A DNA stretch of 64,000 nt, taken from positions 434,001-498,000 of the forward strand of contig CAWAHD010000003.1 in assembly GCA_963781785.1 (NCBI GenBank), in the 5' to 3' direction. The stretch is from CAWAHD01 sp963781785. Lineage in GTDB: Bacteria > Planctomycetota > Planctomycetia > Isosphaerales > Isosphaeraceae. This document shows, piece after piece, positions 41,420 to 50,241 of this stretch (position 1 is the first letter of the stretch; the number at the start of each line of letters is the position of its first letter). The notes beneath the pieces were generated by a model that had not been told where the DNA came from, did no database searches, and saw nothing but the letters and a program-made list of their open reading frames with translations. The translations under genes and the position numbers were made by a program.

Positions 41420-42051
41420 ATGGTCGATTGCCGCGATCGGCTTTCGGACGCCCCTGGCGCCGGGGAACTCGGGTGTCAATGGCCTGCTCATTCATCTGGC
41501 TCAGCGCCCCGCAATCGTTGGTTAAACCGAAAACCGGATCTGACCGCTTGCACGTCGTGCTCCTCCGACGCGCGGGCCAACGACGCCCAGAACCCAGCGC
41601 ATTCGCAGCGCGAACATCTGAATTCCGCTTCGCGGGCGAGCGTTGAAGCGCGTTCGGTCGCTGGGTCAGCACGGACGAAAACAAATTGCGTCCGCGTTTC
41701 GTGCCCTGAGCGGTGCGGACTGGCTCGTCTGTAGGCTGGCGAGCGGAAACCGAAAACTCCATAATGAGAGTCGTGGTCCGAAGGGCGGGCGTTTTGGCAA
41801 GAGCTCGAAGCACGCGCGTCGCAACGCGCGACAAGGTGGATCTGGCCATCGCCGCATTCTGTCCGGGCGAGGGGACTTCTCGGCCCCTCACCGACGACGC
41901 GCCGGTGAAGGACCCGCAACTCCTCGCCGAACAAAGCAAAGTGCAAGCGGCGCAGTTCTTCGACTTGCCACAGAAAACATCGCGCGGGACACCGTCGAAC
42001 TGGTCTAGTCATCACCTAAAAATGGTCATACCGAATTAGGAGCGCTCGACC
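41420..42051. other. Stretch without a supported gene
   Basis: Long open frames exist on both strands (for instance 41488-42015 on the minus strand), but they have skewed composition and no motif, and they overlap each other. I see no repeat or RNA here. AGGAG ahead of 42052 belongs to the next gene. Confidence 0.35.
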
Positions 42052-43758
42052 ATGCTTCCGATCGAAGAGGACGGTAGCTTCGAGTTGCCTCTTAAGGCGG
42101 CTCAGGCTTTCACGCTGCACCTGGAACGGTGTGGAGTGGAGTGCGTCGGCGTCGGACACATCCGCACGCCATTCGATCCCGCAAAGGTCCAGACACTGTA
42201 TCTCGAGTGGGCTAAGCGGCAAAAGCGCCTTCGTTTCTTGGTGACAGCGCTGCTGGCCGAAGCCGTAGTCGGATCACTCTTTCTTATAATAGGTTTGAGT
42301 CGGCCTATTGGTGCTCCTTCTCGACGTCCGGAAGTTGAATCCGAAGCACCAGCCCCTGTTGAATCCGAAGCACCAGCCCCTCTCGATCGGGACGAGCAGG
42401 GGAGTCATCGGGCTCAGCCGCCATCCCAGCCGATTGTTCCTCCCGCAGGCGAACTACTTAAAAGCGGTTCTACTCTCGTGACCACACTAAATGAAGTTGA
42501 TCGCATCCTTAAGTCCCTGGCGCTGGGAAACATCGCATACAACGCCCCCTCCTCCATGCGTTGCGACGAAAAGACCAAAATTCAGCTTCTTCTTTCGGCG
42601 CAAGGAGCTATCGAGGCGTTGAAGCAGAAGATCAGTGGTCTCGGCGAGAAAGTGGGTGAACAGGTCCGGGTGGCTGATGTGATGGAGGCCGATCTGTATG
42701 GCTCAGCTTTTGAAACGCACGCGCTGAGGCCAAAGCGCCAAGCGATCGGTGGCGATGGAGACACCGAGTGGCAGTGGGAGATCACGGCAAAGGAACCGGG
42801 CAATCAAGAACTTCATCTCGTCATTTCTGCTGTCTTGAGCGTGAATGGCCGAGAGGGTTCCAAGGTGCTCAAGGTTTATGATCGAACCATTGATGTCCAT
42901 GTAACAATATCACAACTGGCCGGGACATTCGTTGCAAGCAACTGGCCATGGCTCCTTGGGGCGGGAGGGGCAATCGGGGCGCTGGTGCTCACATGGTTAG
43001 TCAGACGGCGGCGGTCGCACGAGGCTCGGCGACTCTCGCAAATCGCTGCACACGGCGTTGTGATGCGGAAGATCAAGGTCCTACTTTTCGCTGCCAACCC
43101 GCGTGGGACGGATCCACTCGAACTCCATCGCGAGTTTCGAGAGATCGATGAGGAAATTCATTTCGGGGAGTACCGCGACGCCTTGGAGCTGATCATCGTC
43201 CCGGGAACCAGGCTGGTCGATCTTCTCCGTAAGCTGAACGAGATTCGTCCCGACATCGTCCACTTTAGCGGCCATGGCGGCATTGACGAGCAAATCATCC
43301 TCGAGAGCGGCGAAGGAGACCTCTCCGGCTCGGACCGCGCGAGCTCGTTGCAGCTTCGTGATATGCAACGTCTGGCACCAGCACACGGAATGAGCGAGGC
43401 TTCCGCCCTCCCGAGGCCGTTGAGCAAATCGGCGCTCACAGACGTGCTTCGGGCGTGCAACGAGAAGAACATTCGGGTCGTCGTGCTTAACGCCTGCCAT
43501 ACCGCGCCGCAGGCCAAGGCCCTTGCTGAGGTTGTCGACTGCGTGATTAGCATGAATCGATCGATCAGTGATCTCGCAGCAATCAAATTCGTCGCCTCCT
43601 TCTACGGCGCCCTGGCGTTTGGCCGCTCAGTCAATAAAGCCTTCGACCAGGGCCTGGCTCGGCTGAAAGCTGAGGGTATCTCGGAGACGGAGACCCCCCG
43701 AACTGAGGGTCCGCACGGGCGTGGATGCTTCGACGCTTGCTCTGGTCGGCCGTCGTGA
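42052..43758 (+). CDS. Membrane-anchored CHAT (caspase-like) protease domain protein
   Basis: A 568-residue protein from ATG 42052 (AGGAG upstream). A short N-terminal domain is followed by a helix (FLVTALLAEAVVGSLFLIIGL, about residues 62-82), a Pro/Ser/Glu-rich linker, an extracytoplasmic beta domain (MEADLYGSAFETHALRP, TEWQWEITAKEPGNQELHL) and a second helix (WPWLLGAGGAIGALVLTWLV, about 303-322). The cytoplasmic C-terminal domain (KVLLFAANPRGTDPLELHRE) has the His-Cys dyad of CHAT/caspase folds: VHFSGHGG and VVLNACHT. The last residues read out of frame after a run of six C (43694-43699); dropping one C gives ETPELRVRTGVDASTLALVG, a more typical ending with a stop within a few bases. A cell-death or defence effector is plausible but unproven. 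Confidence 0.72.
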   Translation: MLPIEEDGSFELPLKAAQAFTLHLERCGVECVGVGHIRTPFDPAKVQTLYLEWAKRQKRLRFLVTALLAEAVVGSLFLIIGLSRPIGAPSRRPEVESEAPAPVESEAPAPLDRDEQGSHRAQPPSQPIVPPAGELLKSGSTLVTTLNEVDRILKSLALGNIAYNAPSSMRCDEKTKIQLLLSAQGAIEALKQKISGLGEKVGEQVRVADVMEADLYGSAFETHALRPKRQAIGGDGDTEWQWEITAKEPGNQELHLVISAVLSVNGREGSKVLKVYDRTIDVHVTISQLAGTFVASNWPWLLGAGGAIGALVLTWLVRRRRSHEARRLSQIAAHGVVMRKIKVLLFAANPRGTDPLELHREFREIDEEIHFGEYRDALELIIVPGTRLVDLLRKLNEIRPDIVHFSGHGGIDEQIILESGEGDLSGSDRASSLQLRDMQRLAPAHGMSEASALPRPLSKSALTDVLRACNEKNIRVVVLNACHTAPQAKALAEVVDCVISMNRSISDLAAIKFVASFYGALAFGRSVNKAFDQGLARLKAEGISETETPRTEGPHGRGCFDACSGRPS

Positions 43759-43937
43759 TGATGTGGAAGCTAACCCGGGAAAAGTCGCATGCCCCCAGAC
43801 AAAACGAGCCCGGGGGCCGTCCCTTGACCACGATTGCCCCGTTTAACCAAACTGCCGGAGCGGTATCCCAGGGCAATAGAGCGGCTACGTCGAACGCTGG
43901 GCGTTTGGGGTGCAGAGAGGCTGTTTCCGGCCGGTAA

Positions 43938-44574
43938 AACAAAGGACAGGCAGAGCACGAGCAGGTCAAGTCCGCCGCGGGACTCCAACCGGTTCGCGGC
44001 GCGAGCTTGCGAGTCCCGAGCTGGCTGCTCACACGAGGCTCTCGGCACAGGAAAAGCCTGGCGGCCTAGCGCAGCTCAAGATTGCTGCGGATCGTCAATC
44101 TGCTCGCGCTCAACTCAACGAGACATGCTCGGCGAACGGCAGCCAGGACAGGCCAATGGTAAGACCCGCTCGACTCCCCGCGTACTCGAATTCGAACGGC
44201 AGCTAGCCCGCATCGCTGGGCCGCACACCCAGCCAGGTTGCCAACGCGTTGCACGCCCAGTCGCGCGGCCACTTGTTGCAACCTCGCTCGACTCGCGGAG
44301 AAGAGTAGAGGAAGCACAGGGAGAAGAAGGACAGGCATCACAGGGGGTCGTTGCCACTCGGCGAATGCACAGGAATGCCGGGCATCGCAGGGTTCGGCGA
44401 CACTCGGCGAATGAATCAGATCGACCGCCGTAACCTTTGTGTAGCAAGATGGTTTGGTCTGCTGCGTGACTCCCACATTCGGCCAATGGCGCCCTCGGGG
44501 CGAGGCAAAGCGCGCGTGCGCGGGTCTGGTAACGTGGCGGGACGAATGTGCTGCCCTATTGCCGGTCCTTTGTC
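43938..44574 (+). repeat. Inverted-end repeat element, copy A
   Basis: Longest copy of the six-member family, bounded by AAAGGACAGGCA on the left and TGCCGGTCCTTTGTC on the right. It contains the shared core (ATCGACCGCCGTAACC near 44417) and an extra segment of about 300 bases (44010-44320) absent from shorter copies. No gene is supported in it. Confidence 0.75.
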
Positions 44575-44724
44575 TCTGCTTCGTCTCCGTCTCCAGGCCC
44601 GGCAGGTCTGGTAGGTCTTCGGACTCGAACGCCCCGCCGCGCGCTTGTCCAACGGTTGCATCCTTTATGATTCTCTGGTCTGGTAGATTGGGTGGAGCAT
44701 CAATTGTTGAGCGGGAGCAGAACG

Positions 44725-45027
44725 ATGAACGCAATCCGGAGTGTGGTCAAGAACGGTCGAGTTGAAGTCGATGCCCCGCCGGACTGGCCTGATGGGACGC
44801 CCGTGCGTGTTGAGCTCGGGTTGAACGACCAGTCAGAATACGACGACGGAAGCCCCGAGACTCCCGAGGAGATTCAAGCGTGGCTTCGTTGGTATCACAC
44901 CTTGGAACCTATCGTGATGACGCCGGAGGAGGAAGCTGCTTGGGAGGCGGACCGAAAAAGGCAGAAGGATTTTGACATTGCAAATGCCGCCGAGCGCGAT
45001 CGACGAATCGAAGGGATATTCGAGTGA
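44725..45027 (+). CDS. Antitoxin of a VapBC-type module
   Basis: A 100-residue protein from ATG 44725 (GGGAG upstream). The N-terminus MNAIRSVVKNGRVEVDAPPD followed by WPDGTPVRVEL forms the small beta fold of AbrB/DUF104-like antitoxins; the rest is acidic and helical (TPEEIQAWLRWYHTLEP) and suits wrapping around a toxin. It overlaps the PIN gene by four bases (GTGA), the common arrangement of type II toxin-antitoxin pairs, and would neutralise the toxin and repress the promoter. Confidence 0.75.
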   Translation: MNAIRSVVKNGRVEVDAPPDWPDGTPVRVELGLNDQSEYDDGSPETPEEIQAWLRWYHTLEPIVMTPEEEAAWEADRKRQKDFDIANAAERDRRIEGIFE

Positions 45028-45434
45028 AGCGCTTTCTTCTGGATACCGGAATCATGGGTGACTTCATCAATCGTCGCCGAGGAGTCGACGGGCGCGTTGA
45101 CGAGGCGCGCACTCGCGGCGATCGCGTTGGCACCTGCTGGCCGGTAATTGGCGAGCTTTGGTTTGGTGTCGAGCGAAGTGCGACCAGGGACCTCAATCGC
45201 GAACGGCTTATTCGGGGGCTCGCCCGAATCCCCAAATGGCCTTTCGAAGACGAGGCGGCCCAGCATTTTGGACGAATCCACCACGAACTCCGGCGCGGCG
45301 GCCGCGTCATGTCGGTCGTTGATATGCAAGTTGCCGCGATTGCGTTCGCCCTGGGCAATTGCACCGTCGTCAGTAAGGATGGCGATTTGAGCGCCGTGCC
45401 GGGACTGCGGGTCGAGAATTGGGCGACAGCGTGA
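45024..45434 (+). CDS. vapC: PIN-domain toxin (VapC-like ribonuclease)
   Basis: A 136-residue PIN domain starting at GTG 45024. Acidic metal ligands are in the expected places: FLLDTGIMGDF (first Asp), VIGELWFGVERS (Glu), MSVVDMQVAAIAFALG (Asp) and VVSKDGDLSAVPGLRVENW (final Asp). VapC toxins cut tRNA or rRNA when free of antitoxin. The partner lies immediately upstream with overlapping start and stop. The pair sits between copies A and B of the repeat element. Confidence 0.88.
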   Translation: MKRFLLDTGIMGDFINRRRGVDGRVDEARTRGDRVGTCWPVIGELWFGVERSATRDLNRERLIRGLARIPKWPFEDEAAQHFGRIHHELRRGGRVMSVVDMQVAAIAFALGNCTVVSKDGDLSAVPGLRVENWATA

Positions 45435-45547
45435 GAAATCAGAATCGTCTGACTTGCCAATAAACGCGTCATGTTGCAGCGGGACACGATGCACATCCTG
45501 TTCCCCCGGGAATTCGAGAGGTTTTCCCCTGATTGTGGCACGAAATT

Positions 45548-45834
45548 GACACGAAGGACAGGCAGAGCACGGGCAGGTCAAGTCCGCCGCGGGACTCCAA
45601 CCGGTTCGCGCCGCGATCTCGGGAGAAGAGAGGAAGGATAGACATCGCAGGGGTCGGCGCCACCCCGCGAATGAATCAGATCGACCGCCGTAACCTTTGT
45701 GCGGCAAGATTGTTTGGATTGCTGCGTGACTCACACTATCGGCCAATGGTGCCCTGGTGGCGAGGCAGAGCGGGTGCGCGCGGGTTTGGTACAGTGGCGG
45801 GATGGATGTGCTGCCGCGTTGCCTGTCCTTCGTC
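45548..45834 (+). repeat. Inverted-end repeat element, copy B
   Basis: Begins GACACGAAGGACAGGCA and ends TGCCTGTCCTTCGTC, so 15-17 bases at the ends are near-inverted. The core ATCGACCGCCGTAACC is near 45681. Its right end abuts a truncated Uma2 gene, whose missing part is not found on the other side. Confidence 0.85.
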
Positions 45835-45841
45835 GTCGGAC

Positions 45842-46063
45842 TCACTTACCATCGAATCCCATAACCTTATCCACGAGCGTGCCGTCGACGAATTCGCAGA
45901 GCCGGTTCTCGCGATCGTGGATGGCGATGACATCGCGCTCGGTCGCCGTGCCGGGGAACGGCTGGAGGCGAACCCGAGCGGCGGAGATCCCTGCCAGGCA
46001 CTTGAGGAGGTCGGCGAGGGTCCGATGGTCGGGGATCGGGGAAGTTGCTGATGCTGTCGCCAT
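45842..46063 (-). pseudogene. Truncated Uma2 family gene (N-terminal part)
   Basis: From ATG 46063 the frame reads MATASATSPIPDHRTLADLL, GISAARVRLQPFPGTATERD and IHDRENRLCEFVDGTLVDKV, the typical N-terminal third of Uma2 proteins, then stops after MGFDGK a few bases from copy B of the repeat. The metal-site residues (later Asp and Glu) are missing, so it cannot be an active nuclease-like protein. Confidence 0.7.
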
Positions 46064-46322
46064 GACCGCTCTTCGACTGGTTGGGTAGGCGCGATCGCCG
46101 CGTTGCCTCACCGCGTGAGTGCGCCAGACAAGCCGAATCAAGGATAGGAATTCCGATGCGTGGCGAGCCACACCGCGTGTGCCGGGACGACGCCCTTACG
46201 AGTCCGAAGGAGCGGGACAGTCACCGCCTCATCGCCCGCCCAGTTTGCCCGCAGAGCAGGGCGGATCGATTCGCACTCCTTCGTCCGTGTTCAAGTATTG
46301 GGCTGAGAATCGCTCCTGAGTT

Positions 46323-47861
46323 CTATTCCGGATCACTCAGCTCCCAAACGACGAGTTGTCGCGCTGTAAACTGCGTATGACCGGCCAGAGCGATTGCCTG
46401 GCGAGAGGTCAGGAAGGCGAAATCGTCGTAGCTCTCATAAGGCCCGATAAGCCTTCGAATCACCGCTCCCGTACTTGCGTCGACCAGGGCAGCGTAGCTT
46501 GGTGTCTTGGAGTCGCGCGGATGCAGACCGCACGCGATCATGGCACGACCTGGCATATACTTGGCAGTGTCAAGCCGGTTTCCTGGAAAGCGAAACTCCT
46601 GCACCAGTTGCCCATCAGGATACGACCAGATCTTCAGATACTCCATTTCATTCTCTTGGATCTCTCGACCCGTGCCAAAAGCCGTCGCAACGCAATTGCC
46701 AGTCGGATCGAAGTTGACTTTTCTTCCTCGCGCCTCGCGGATTTCCTGAGCAAGCGACCAGTCAGACGTCTTCCAGAGGCGCACGCCCACCTTGTCGTCG
46801 ATTGAAGCGAGAAGGCTGCAATCGTGACTCAACGCCAACGAGCTCGGCCATCTTTCATGTCCCACTAACTCAGCAAGCTGATTCCCATCACGCCCGTAGA
46901 CCAAGATGCGACTGTCTTCGAGGGTCACGGCGTACCACTTTCCATCCGGTTCGCCGACGAAGCCCCGCCAAACTGGTTTCATCTCAAGAGGAATGTCGCG
47001 TTGATTTTTCCAGCCCTTGCCTTCCAAAATGCAAATCATGCCCTTTCCACCTTCCTTGACAGTCAGAAAGGCAGCCGTCTCGCCGGTTCGCGAGATCGAG
47101 GCGCCCACGAGGTGCTGGGCATTCTCCTTGCTCGGAAACGGACGGGAGAGCAATCGTTTTCCCTGCGCGAGGTCGAAGATGCATCCCTCGTAATGACACG
47201 CCGCCGCGACAAGGCGTTCGTCTGCCGTGCAGCCAACCTGCATGGTCTCATACACGCCTTTCGTACCGTATTCGCTCCAGCGGCCAAGTTTTGGCCTGCG
47301 AAAGAGGTCTTGAAACGCCTTGAAAACCTGGGGTGGATTGAGTTTCTTCGCTGGCTTGAGCAAGAAATCGTCGGAGACGTCCGAGCCTTCGATCAGGAGT
47401 GTGATAGCCTCGCGCTGCTCACCCGTTCCAAACAGTCCTTCCTCGTCGAGTTCTTTGATCGCGTCGATGGCAGCATCGATTCGGGCTTTGATCTCGCGGG
47501 CATATTGCGACGTGGTCAGATCTGACATCTGCGTGGGCGGCCGAGTGTCCAACACGGCGTCGGCTCGGTCGCCTCGGAACTTGTGGCCATAGGGTGAGTC
47601 AGGGACAGACCACCTCAAACCTTGCATGGCCTCGGTGACGTTGGGATAGATAACTTTCTTCCGTACATACTCCTCTGCGACTCGCCGTAGGCCTTCCTCG
47701 CCACATGCGAACGGGCAAAGGGACGACACATCATCCTCTGTTGTATAAATTCCGAATGCGTACACCCGCTCAGTCGGGTGATTCTGCTTGATCCAGTCCC
47801 AGGCACCACGTAAGTCTGCTTTCACAGCTTCGACCAATTCCGTCTCGCGGGGCCGTGGCAT
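46323..47861 (-). CDS. DUF4303 domain fused to a WD40-like propeller
   Basis: A 512-residue protein. The first 170 residues match DUF4303 (AWDWIKQNHPTERVYAFGIY, SLCPFACGEEGLRRVAEEY, REIKARIDAAIDAIKELDEEGLFG), a domain related to immunity or SMI1/KNR4-type proteins in toxin systems. From about residue 190 onward repeated strands appear (ERLVAAACHYEGCIFDLAQG, PSSLALSHDCSLLASIDDKV, VRLWKTSDWSLAQEI, LKIWSYPDGQLVQEF), the pattern of WD40 blades. No signal sequence is present. Fusion of these two parts is uncommon, and a sensor or immunity role is a guess. It is unbroken, unlike many genes here. Confidence 0.65.
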   Translation of the reverse strand: MPRPRETELVEAVKADLRGAWDWIKQNHPTERVYAFGIYTTEDDVSSLCPFACGEEGLRRVAEEYVRKKVIYPNVTEAMQGLRWSVPDSPYGHKFRGDRADAVLDTRPPTQMSDLTTSQYAREIKARIDAAIDAIKELDEEGLFGTGEQREAITLLIEGSDVSDDFLLKPAKKLNPPQVFKAFQDLFRRPKLGRWSEYGTKGVYETMQVGCTADERLVAAACHYEGCIFDLAQGKRLLSRPFPSKENAQHLVGASISRTGETAAFLTVKEGGKGMICILEGKGWKNQRDIPLEMKPVWRGFVGEPDGKWYAVTLEDSRILVYGRDGNQLAELVGHERWPSSLALSHDCSLLASIDDKVGVRLWKTSDWSLAQEIREARGRKVNFDPTGNCVATAFGTGREIQENEMEYLKIWSYPDGQLVQEFRFPGNRLDTAKYMPGRAMIACGLHPRDSKTPSYAALVDASTGAVIRRLIGPYESYDDFAFLTSRQAIALAGHTQFTARQLVVWELSDPE

Positions 47862-48265
47862 GGTTGCACCTCGGACGCTTCGTGTGGCAGGGAATATGGC
47901 GATCTCGTCAGAATGTCAGAATGTCAAATTGCTAAGCAGGGACTTCCCAGATCATGCACAAGCTCGGTGAACTGGACCAGATCCGGTTTCGCCGGGGTCT
48001 TATTCGACACCGTCCTCGTCTCAAATTCAAGGACGAAAAGAGGCAGCACTCAGTCTTTCGCCCGCTCCACCCTGCGCTACGGCTCGCTAATGGATGGATA
48101 CACGTCGAGAAGATGGCTGTCGTGAACCGCAGCCCGGAAAGGCCGAACGGCCATCGCACCGACTGGTGGGTGGAGCACTTGACGTGGAACGAGCAGTACG
48201 AGAGCTTGATCAAACGGACAGCTAAGTCTGACCTTTAACCTCCTAGGTCTAACTCTAACGCCCAT
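47862..48265 (+). other. Intergenic stretch with a possible small coding fragment
   Basis: No firm gene. On the + strand 47954-48238 reads GWIHVEKMAVVNRSPERPNG and TDWWVEHLTWNEQYESLIKR, which look protein-like and end at a stop just before the next gene. It could be a 94-residue protein from ATG 47954 or the tail of a broken gene; I do not recognise it. Confidence 0.3.
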
Positions 48266-49039
48266 ATGAATGAGACCGATTGGTTGACCTGCAACGACCC
48301 GGTGCCCATGCTGGAGTTCCTAAGCGACTGGGCTTCGGAACGGAAAATTCGCCTGATCGCCTGCGCCATCATCCGCTACGCTCCATTCGCCGGCAACGGC
48401 AGGACCATCTGGGACTGCCTGCCAGAGTCCACATGGTACGGCGTGCCGACGCTCAATTGTCAGACGGTCGTGGAATCGGCCGAGCGGTACGCGGATGGCC
48501 TGGAGACTAATGAATCCTGGGTATCTGCATGCAAGTTCGGCGGCCGATCGGTTTGGTTCGCCGAGGGCGACACGTTCTACGAGATGTTCGAGAACACAGA
48601 TTCTGGCGACTCGAATTTTTTCATGGCCATGGCCTTGGCGGTGCAGAATACCGTGTCGGATTACGGCGATCCTGGCGCTCACCCACATCGCTTGCGAACA
48701 CATGAAATCCTGAATTACCTGAGATTCACGACGCGAAATCGGGGGATCAAGCTGCATTCGAAGCATGAGCGCCGTGTGAGCAGTCTCATTCGGGATATCA
48801 TGGGCAATCCCTTTCGTCCGGTTCGTGTCGATCCGGGTTGGCTTGTCTCCAATGACAGCGAAGTCTCGAGGTTGGCCCGGCGTCTGCACGAAGGACGAGC
48901 GTTCGGCGACATGCCTCTCCTCGGGTCCGCACTGGAAGGCGCCGGTTGCGACGATCCCGAGATCTCGGCCCATTGCCGACTACCGACCGGACATGCCCGT
49001 GGCTGTTGGCTCGTTGATTCATTGTTGGGCAGGTCATGA
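48266..49039 (+). CDS. Planctomycete paralogous-family hypothetical protein
   Basis: A 257-residue protein. Start MNETDWLTCNDPVPMLEFL, middle RRVSSLIRDIMGNPFRPVRVDPGWL and end AGCDDPEISAHCRLP with RGCWLVDSLLGRS match a large paralogous family I know from Gemmata-type planctomycetes, where many copies open with MTEAEW and end GCW(V/L)VD. No enzymatic residues are obvious and the function is unknown. The Cys-containing ends are the conserved parts. It is intact, with no close partner gene. Confidence 0.6.
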   Translation: MNETDWLTCNDPVPMLEFLSDWASERKIRLIACAIIRYAPFAGNGRTIWDCLPESTWYGVPTLNCQTVVESAERYADGLETNESWVSACKFGGRSVWFAEGDTFYEMFENTDSGDSNFFMAMALAVQNTVSDYGDPGAHPHRLRTHEILNYLRFTTRNRGIKLHSKHERRVSSLIRDIMGNPFRPVRVDPGWLVSNDSEVSRLARRLHEGRAFGDMPLLGSALEGAGCDDPEISAHCRLPTGHARGCWLVDSLLGRS

Positions 49040-49149
49040 GCAAGCCCGTGTGACTACGCGAGCCGACTGCCTCCTGCCTTCATTCCGTTCCCGAGAATCA
49101 ACAGCGACGAGCAAGATCCAGGATGGCGCTCCTCACCGAAGGGATCAGG

Positions 49150-49292
49150 CGGTGCGAGCTCGCGACCAGCTCCCGTAGTGTCGCGTCAGCGCAGACATAG
49201 TGCAAACACCGGCATCTCTGCTCGATGAAAGTATCATGGAACGAAGTGACTTGCGGTACTTGGGACGCGGGTGCGATTCCCGCCGCCCCCAT
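49150..49292 (+). other. tmRNA/tRNA 3'-end-like sequence, copy 1 (candidate att site)
   Basis: It ends in GGGACGCGGGTGCGATTCCC followed by GCCGCCCCCAT, the layout of a T-arm (GCGGG/CCCGC stem with a 7-base loop) plus the start of an acceptor stem, as at the 3' end of tmRNA genes. No complete tmRNA lies upstream. The preceding bases, read on the minus strand, give LHYVCADATLRELVASSHRL, the tail of a lost gene. A second copy in the same orientation stands at 58221-58358. Confidence 0.55.
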
Positions 49293-49609
49293 CTGTTAAG
49301 TCGTACGCTGCTTGACTGCAGTTAGTTACGTTCGTTGATGACGGACGCGCGTACTTTTCCCGTCACATCGCAGGCCGCGAACGGGATCTGACCGCTTGCA
49401 CCAGATCTGACCCCCTGCATGCCCTGGGACTTGATCAATGCGTCTCGCGGGCTCGGTGGCCGCGCGACACATTCAACAAATGAGGCGGTTCAAGCGGATC
49501 GAGTGGGAGAGGCTACCCCCATGCCGACCTCCCAGCCCGACCTGAGAAGCGAACACCGCAAGGCTTGGGACGAGCAACTTGCCTCCGAGCCGCACCTCCC
49601 CCATCCCAG

Positions 49610-49774
49610 ATGCCTGCCGGCGCGCAGCCCCGTCCCCTGGAGGAGCATCTTTCCCACCGTCGTCCCGTGGCCGTCATGGGGGTGGTGGAGAACGGCCTTG
49701 TGCGCCTGCTCGAACCGCGAGTGAGGCTGCCCGAGCACTCACGAGTGACTGTCGTGGCATCCGAGGCGTCCTGA
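49610..49774 (+). CDS. Small antitoxin-like protein
   Basis: A possible 54-residue product from ATG 49610: PRPLEEHLSHRRPVAVMGVV then ENGLVRLLEPRVRLPEHSRV and TVVASEAS. The second half resembles the beta fold of DUF104/AbrB-type antitoxins, which open with a V-ENG-(x)-R-L-P pattern. No toxin gene follows. It may be a leftover of a lost toxin-antitoxin pair or an orphan. Confidence 0.4.
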   Translation: MPAGAQPRPLEEHLSHRRPVAVMGVVENGLVRLLEPRVRLPEHSRVTVVASEAS

Positions 49775-49840
49775 GGCAATCGGTGCGTCATCGAAGACCC
49801 GACGCACCTTGCGGTCCCGCCGACCGATTCTGCGGCCGTC

Positions 49841-50077
49841 CGTTGCGGAACACCGCAAACCGGACCCGGGGCCCTCAGATTGAGTATGGTGTCCCCCGGA
49901 ACCCCTGCGTCCGCCCGTTGCGGAACACCGAAAACCGGACCCGGGGCCCTCAAATTGAGTATGGTGTCCCCGGAACCCGAAAACCGGACCCGGGGCCCTC
50001 AAATTGAGTATGGTGTCCCCGGAACCCGAAAACCGGACCCGGGGCCCTCAAATTGAGTATGGTGTCCCCGGAACCCC
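49841..50077. repeat. Tandem repeat, 49-bp period (with a longer 75-bp first unit)
   Basis: Four units contain AACCGGACCCGGGGCCCTCA and TTGAGTATGGTGTCCCC. Units two to four are spaced exactly 49 bases apart; the first is 75 bases before the second and includes CGTTGCGGAACACCG, which recurs at the head of the second. There are no variable spacers. Confidence 0.9.
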
Positions 50078-50241
50078 GATGGGGAATGGAACGGTGCTCC
50101 TCTATCGCCAGCGCGATGATTCCCGACCGACCGCTCGCGTTGATCCTCACGGCAAAATGAAGAAACCCGTTGAAATGCGATGCGGTGACCGTCTACAATC
50201 GTAGTTGTCCGACTGATCCCGAATCCTCATGGAGGCAGGCT

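Larger units (their letters stand above)
49040..50241 (+). other. Gene-poor region with attachment-site-like and tandem repeats
   Basis: About 1.2 kb that holds a tmRNA/tRNA-3'-end-like sequence (49150-49292), one possible small gene (49610-49774) and a 49-bp tandem repeat (49841-50077). The rest has nothing I can support. Confidence 0.5.

Noticed and set aside
41488..42015. A 175-codon minus-strand gene rich in Arg and Cys
   Set aside because: No ribosome site, no motif, overlaps other open frames of equal length, and sits in repeat-influenced sequence.
43759..44700. Several 80-220-codon frames in the region after the CHAT gene
   Set aside because: They read through copy A of the repeat; the same peptides recur at copies B to F, which shows they come from the repeat.
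49265..49292. Complete tRNA or tmRNA gene
   Set aside because: Only a T-arm-like end is seen; no D-arm, anticodon arm or matching 5' acceptor strand lies upstream.
49841..50077. Possible CRISPR array
   Set aside because: Units are contiguous and near-identical over their whole 49 bases, with no unique spacers and no cas genes.
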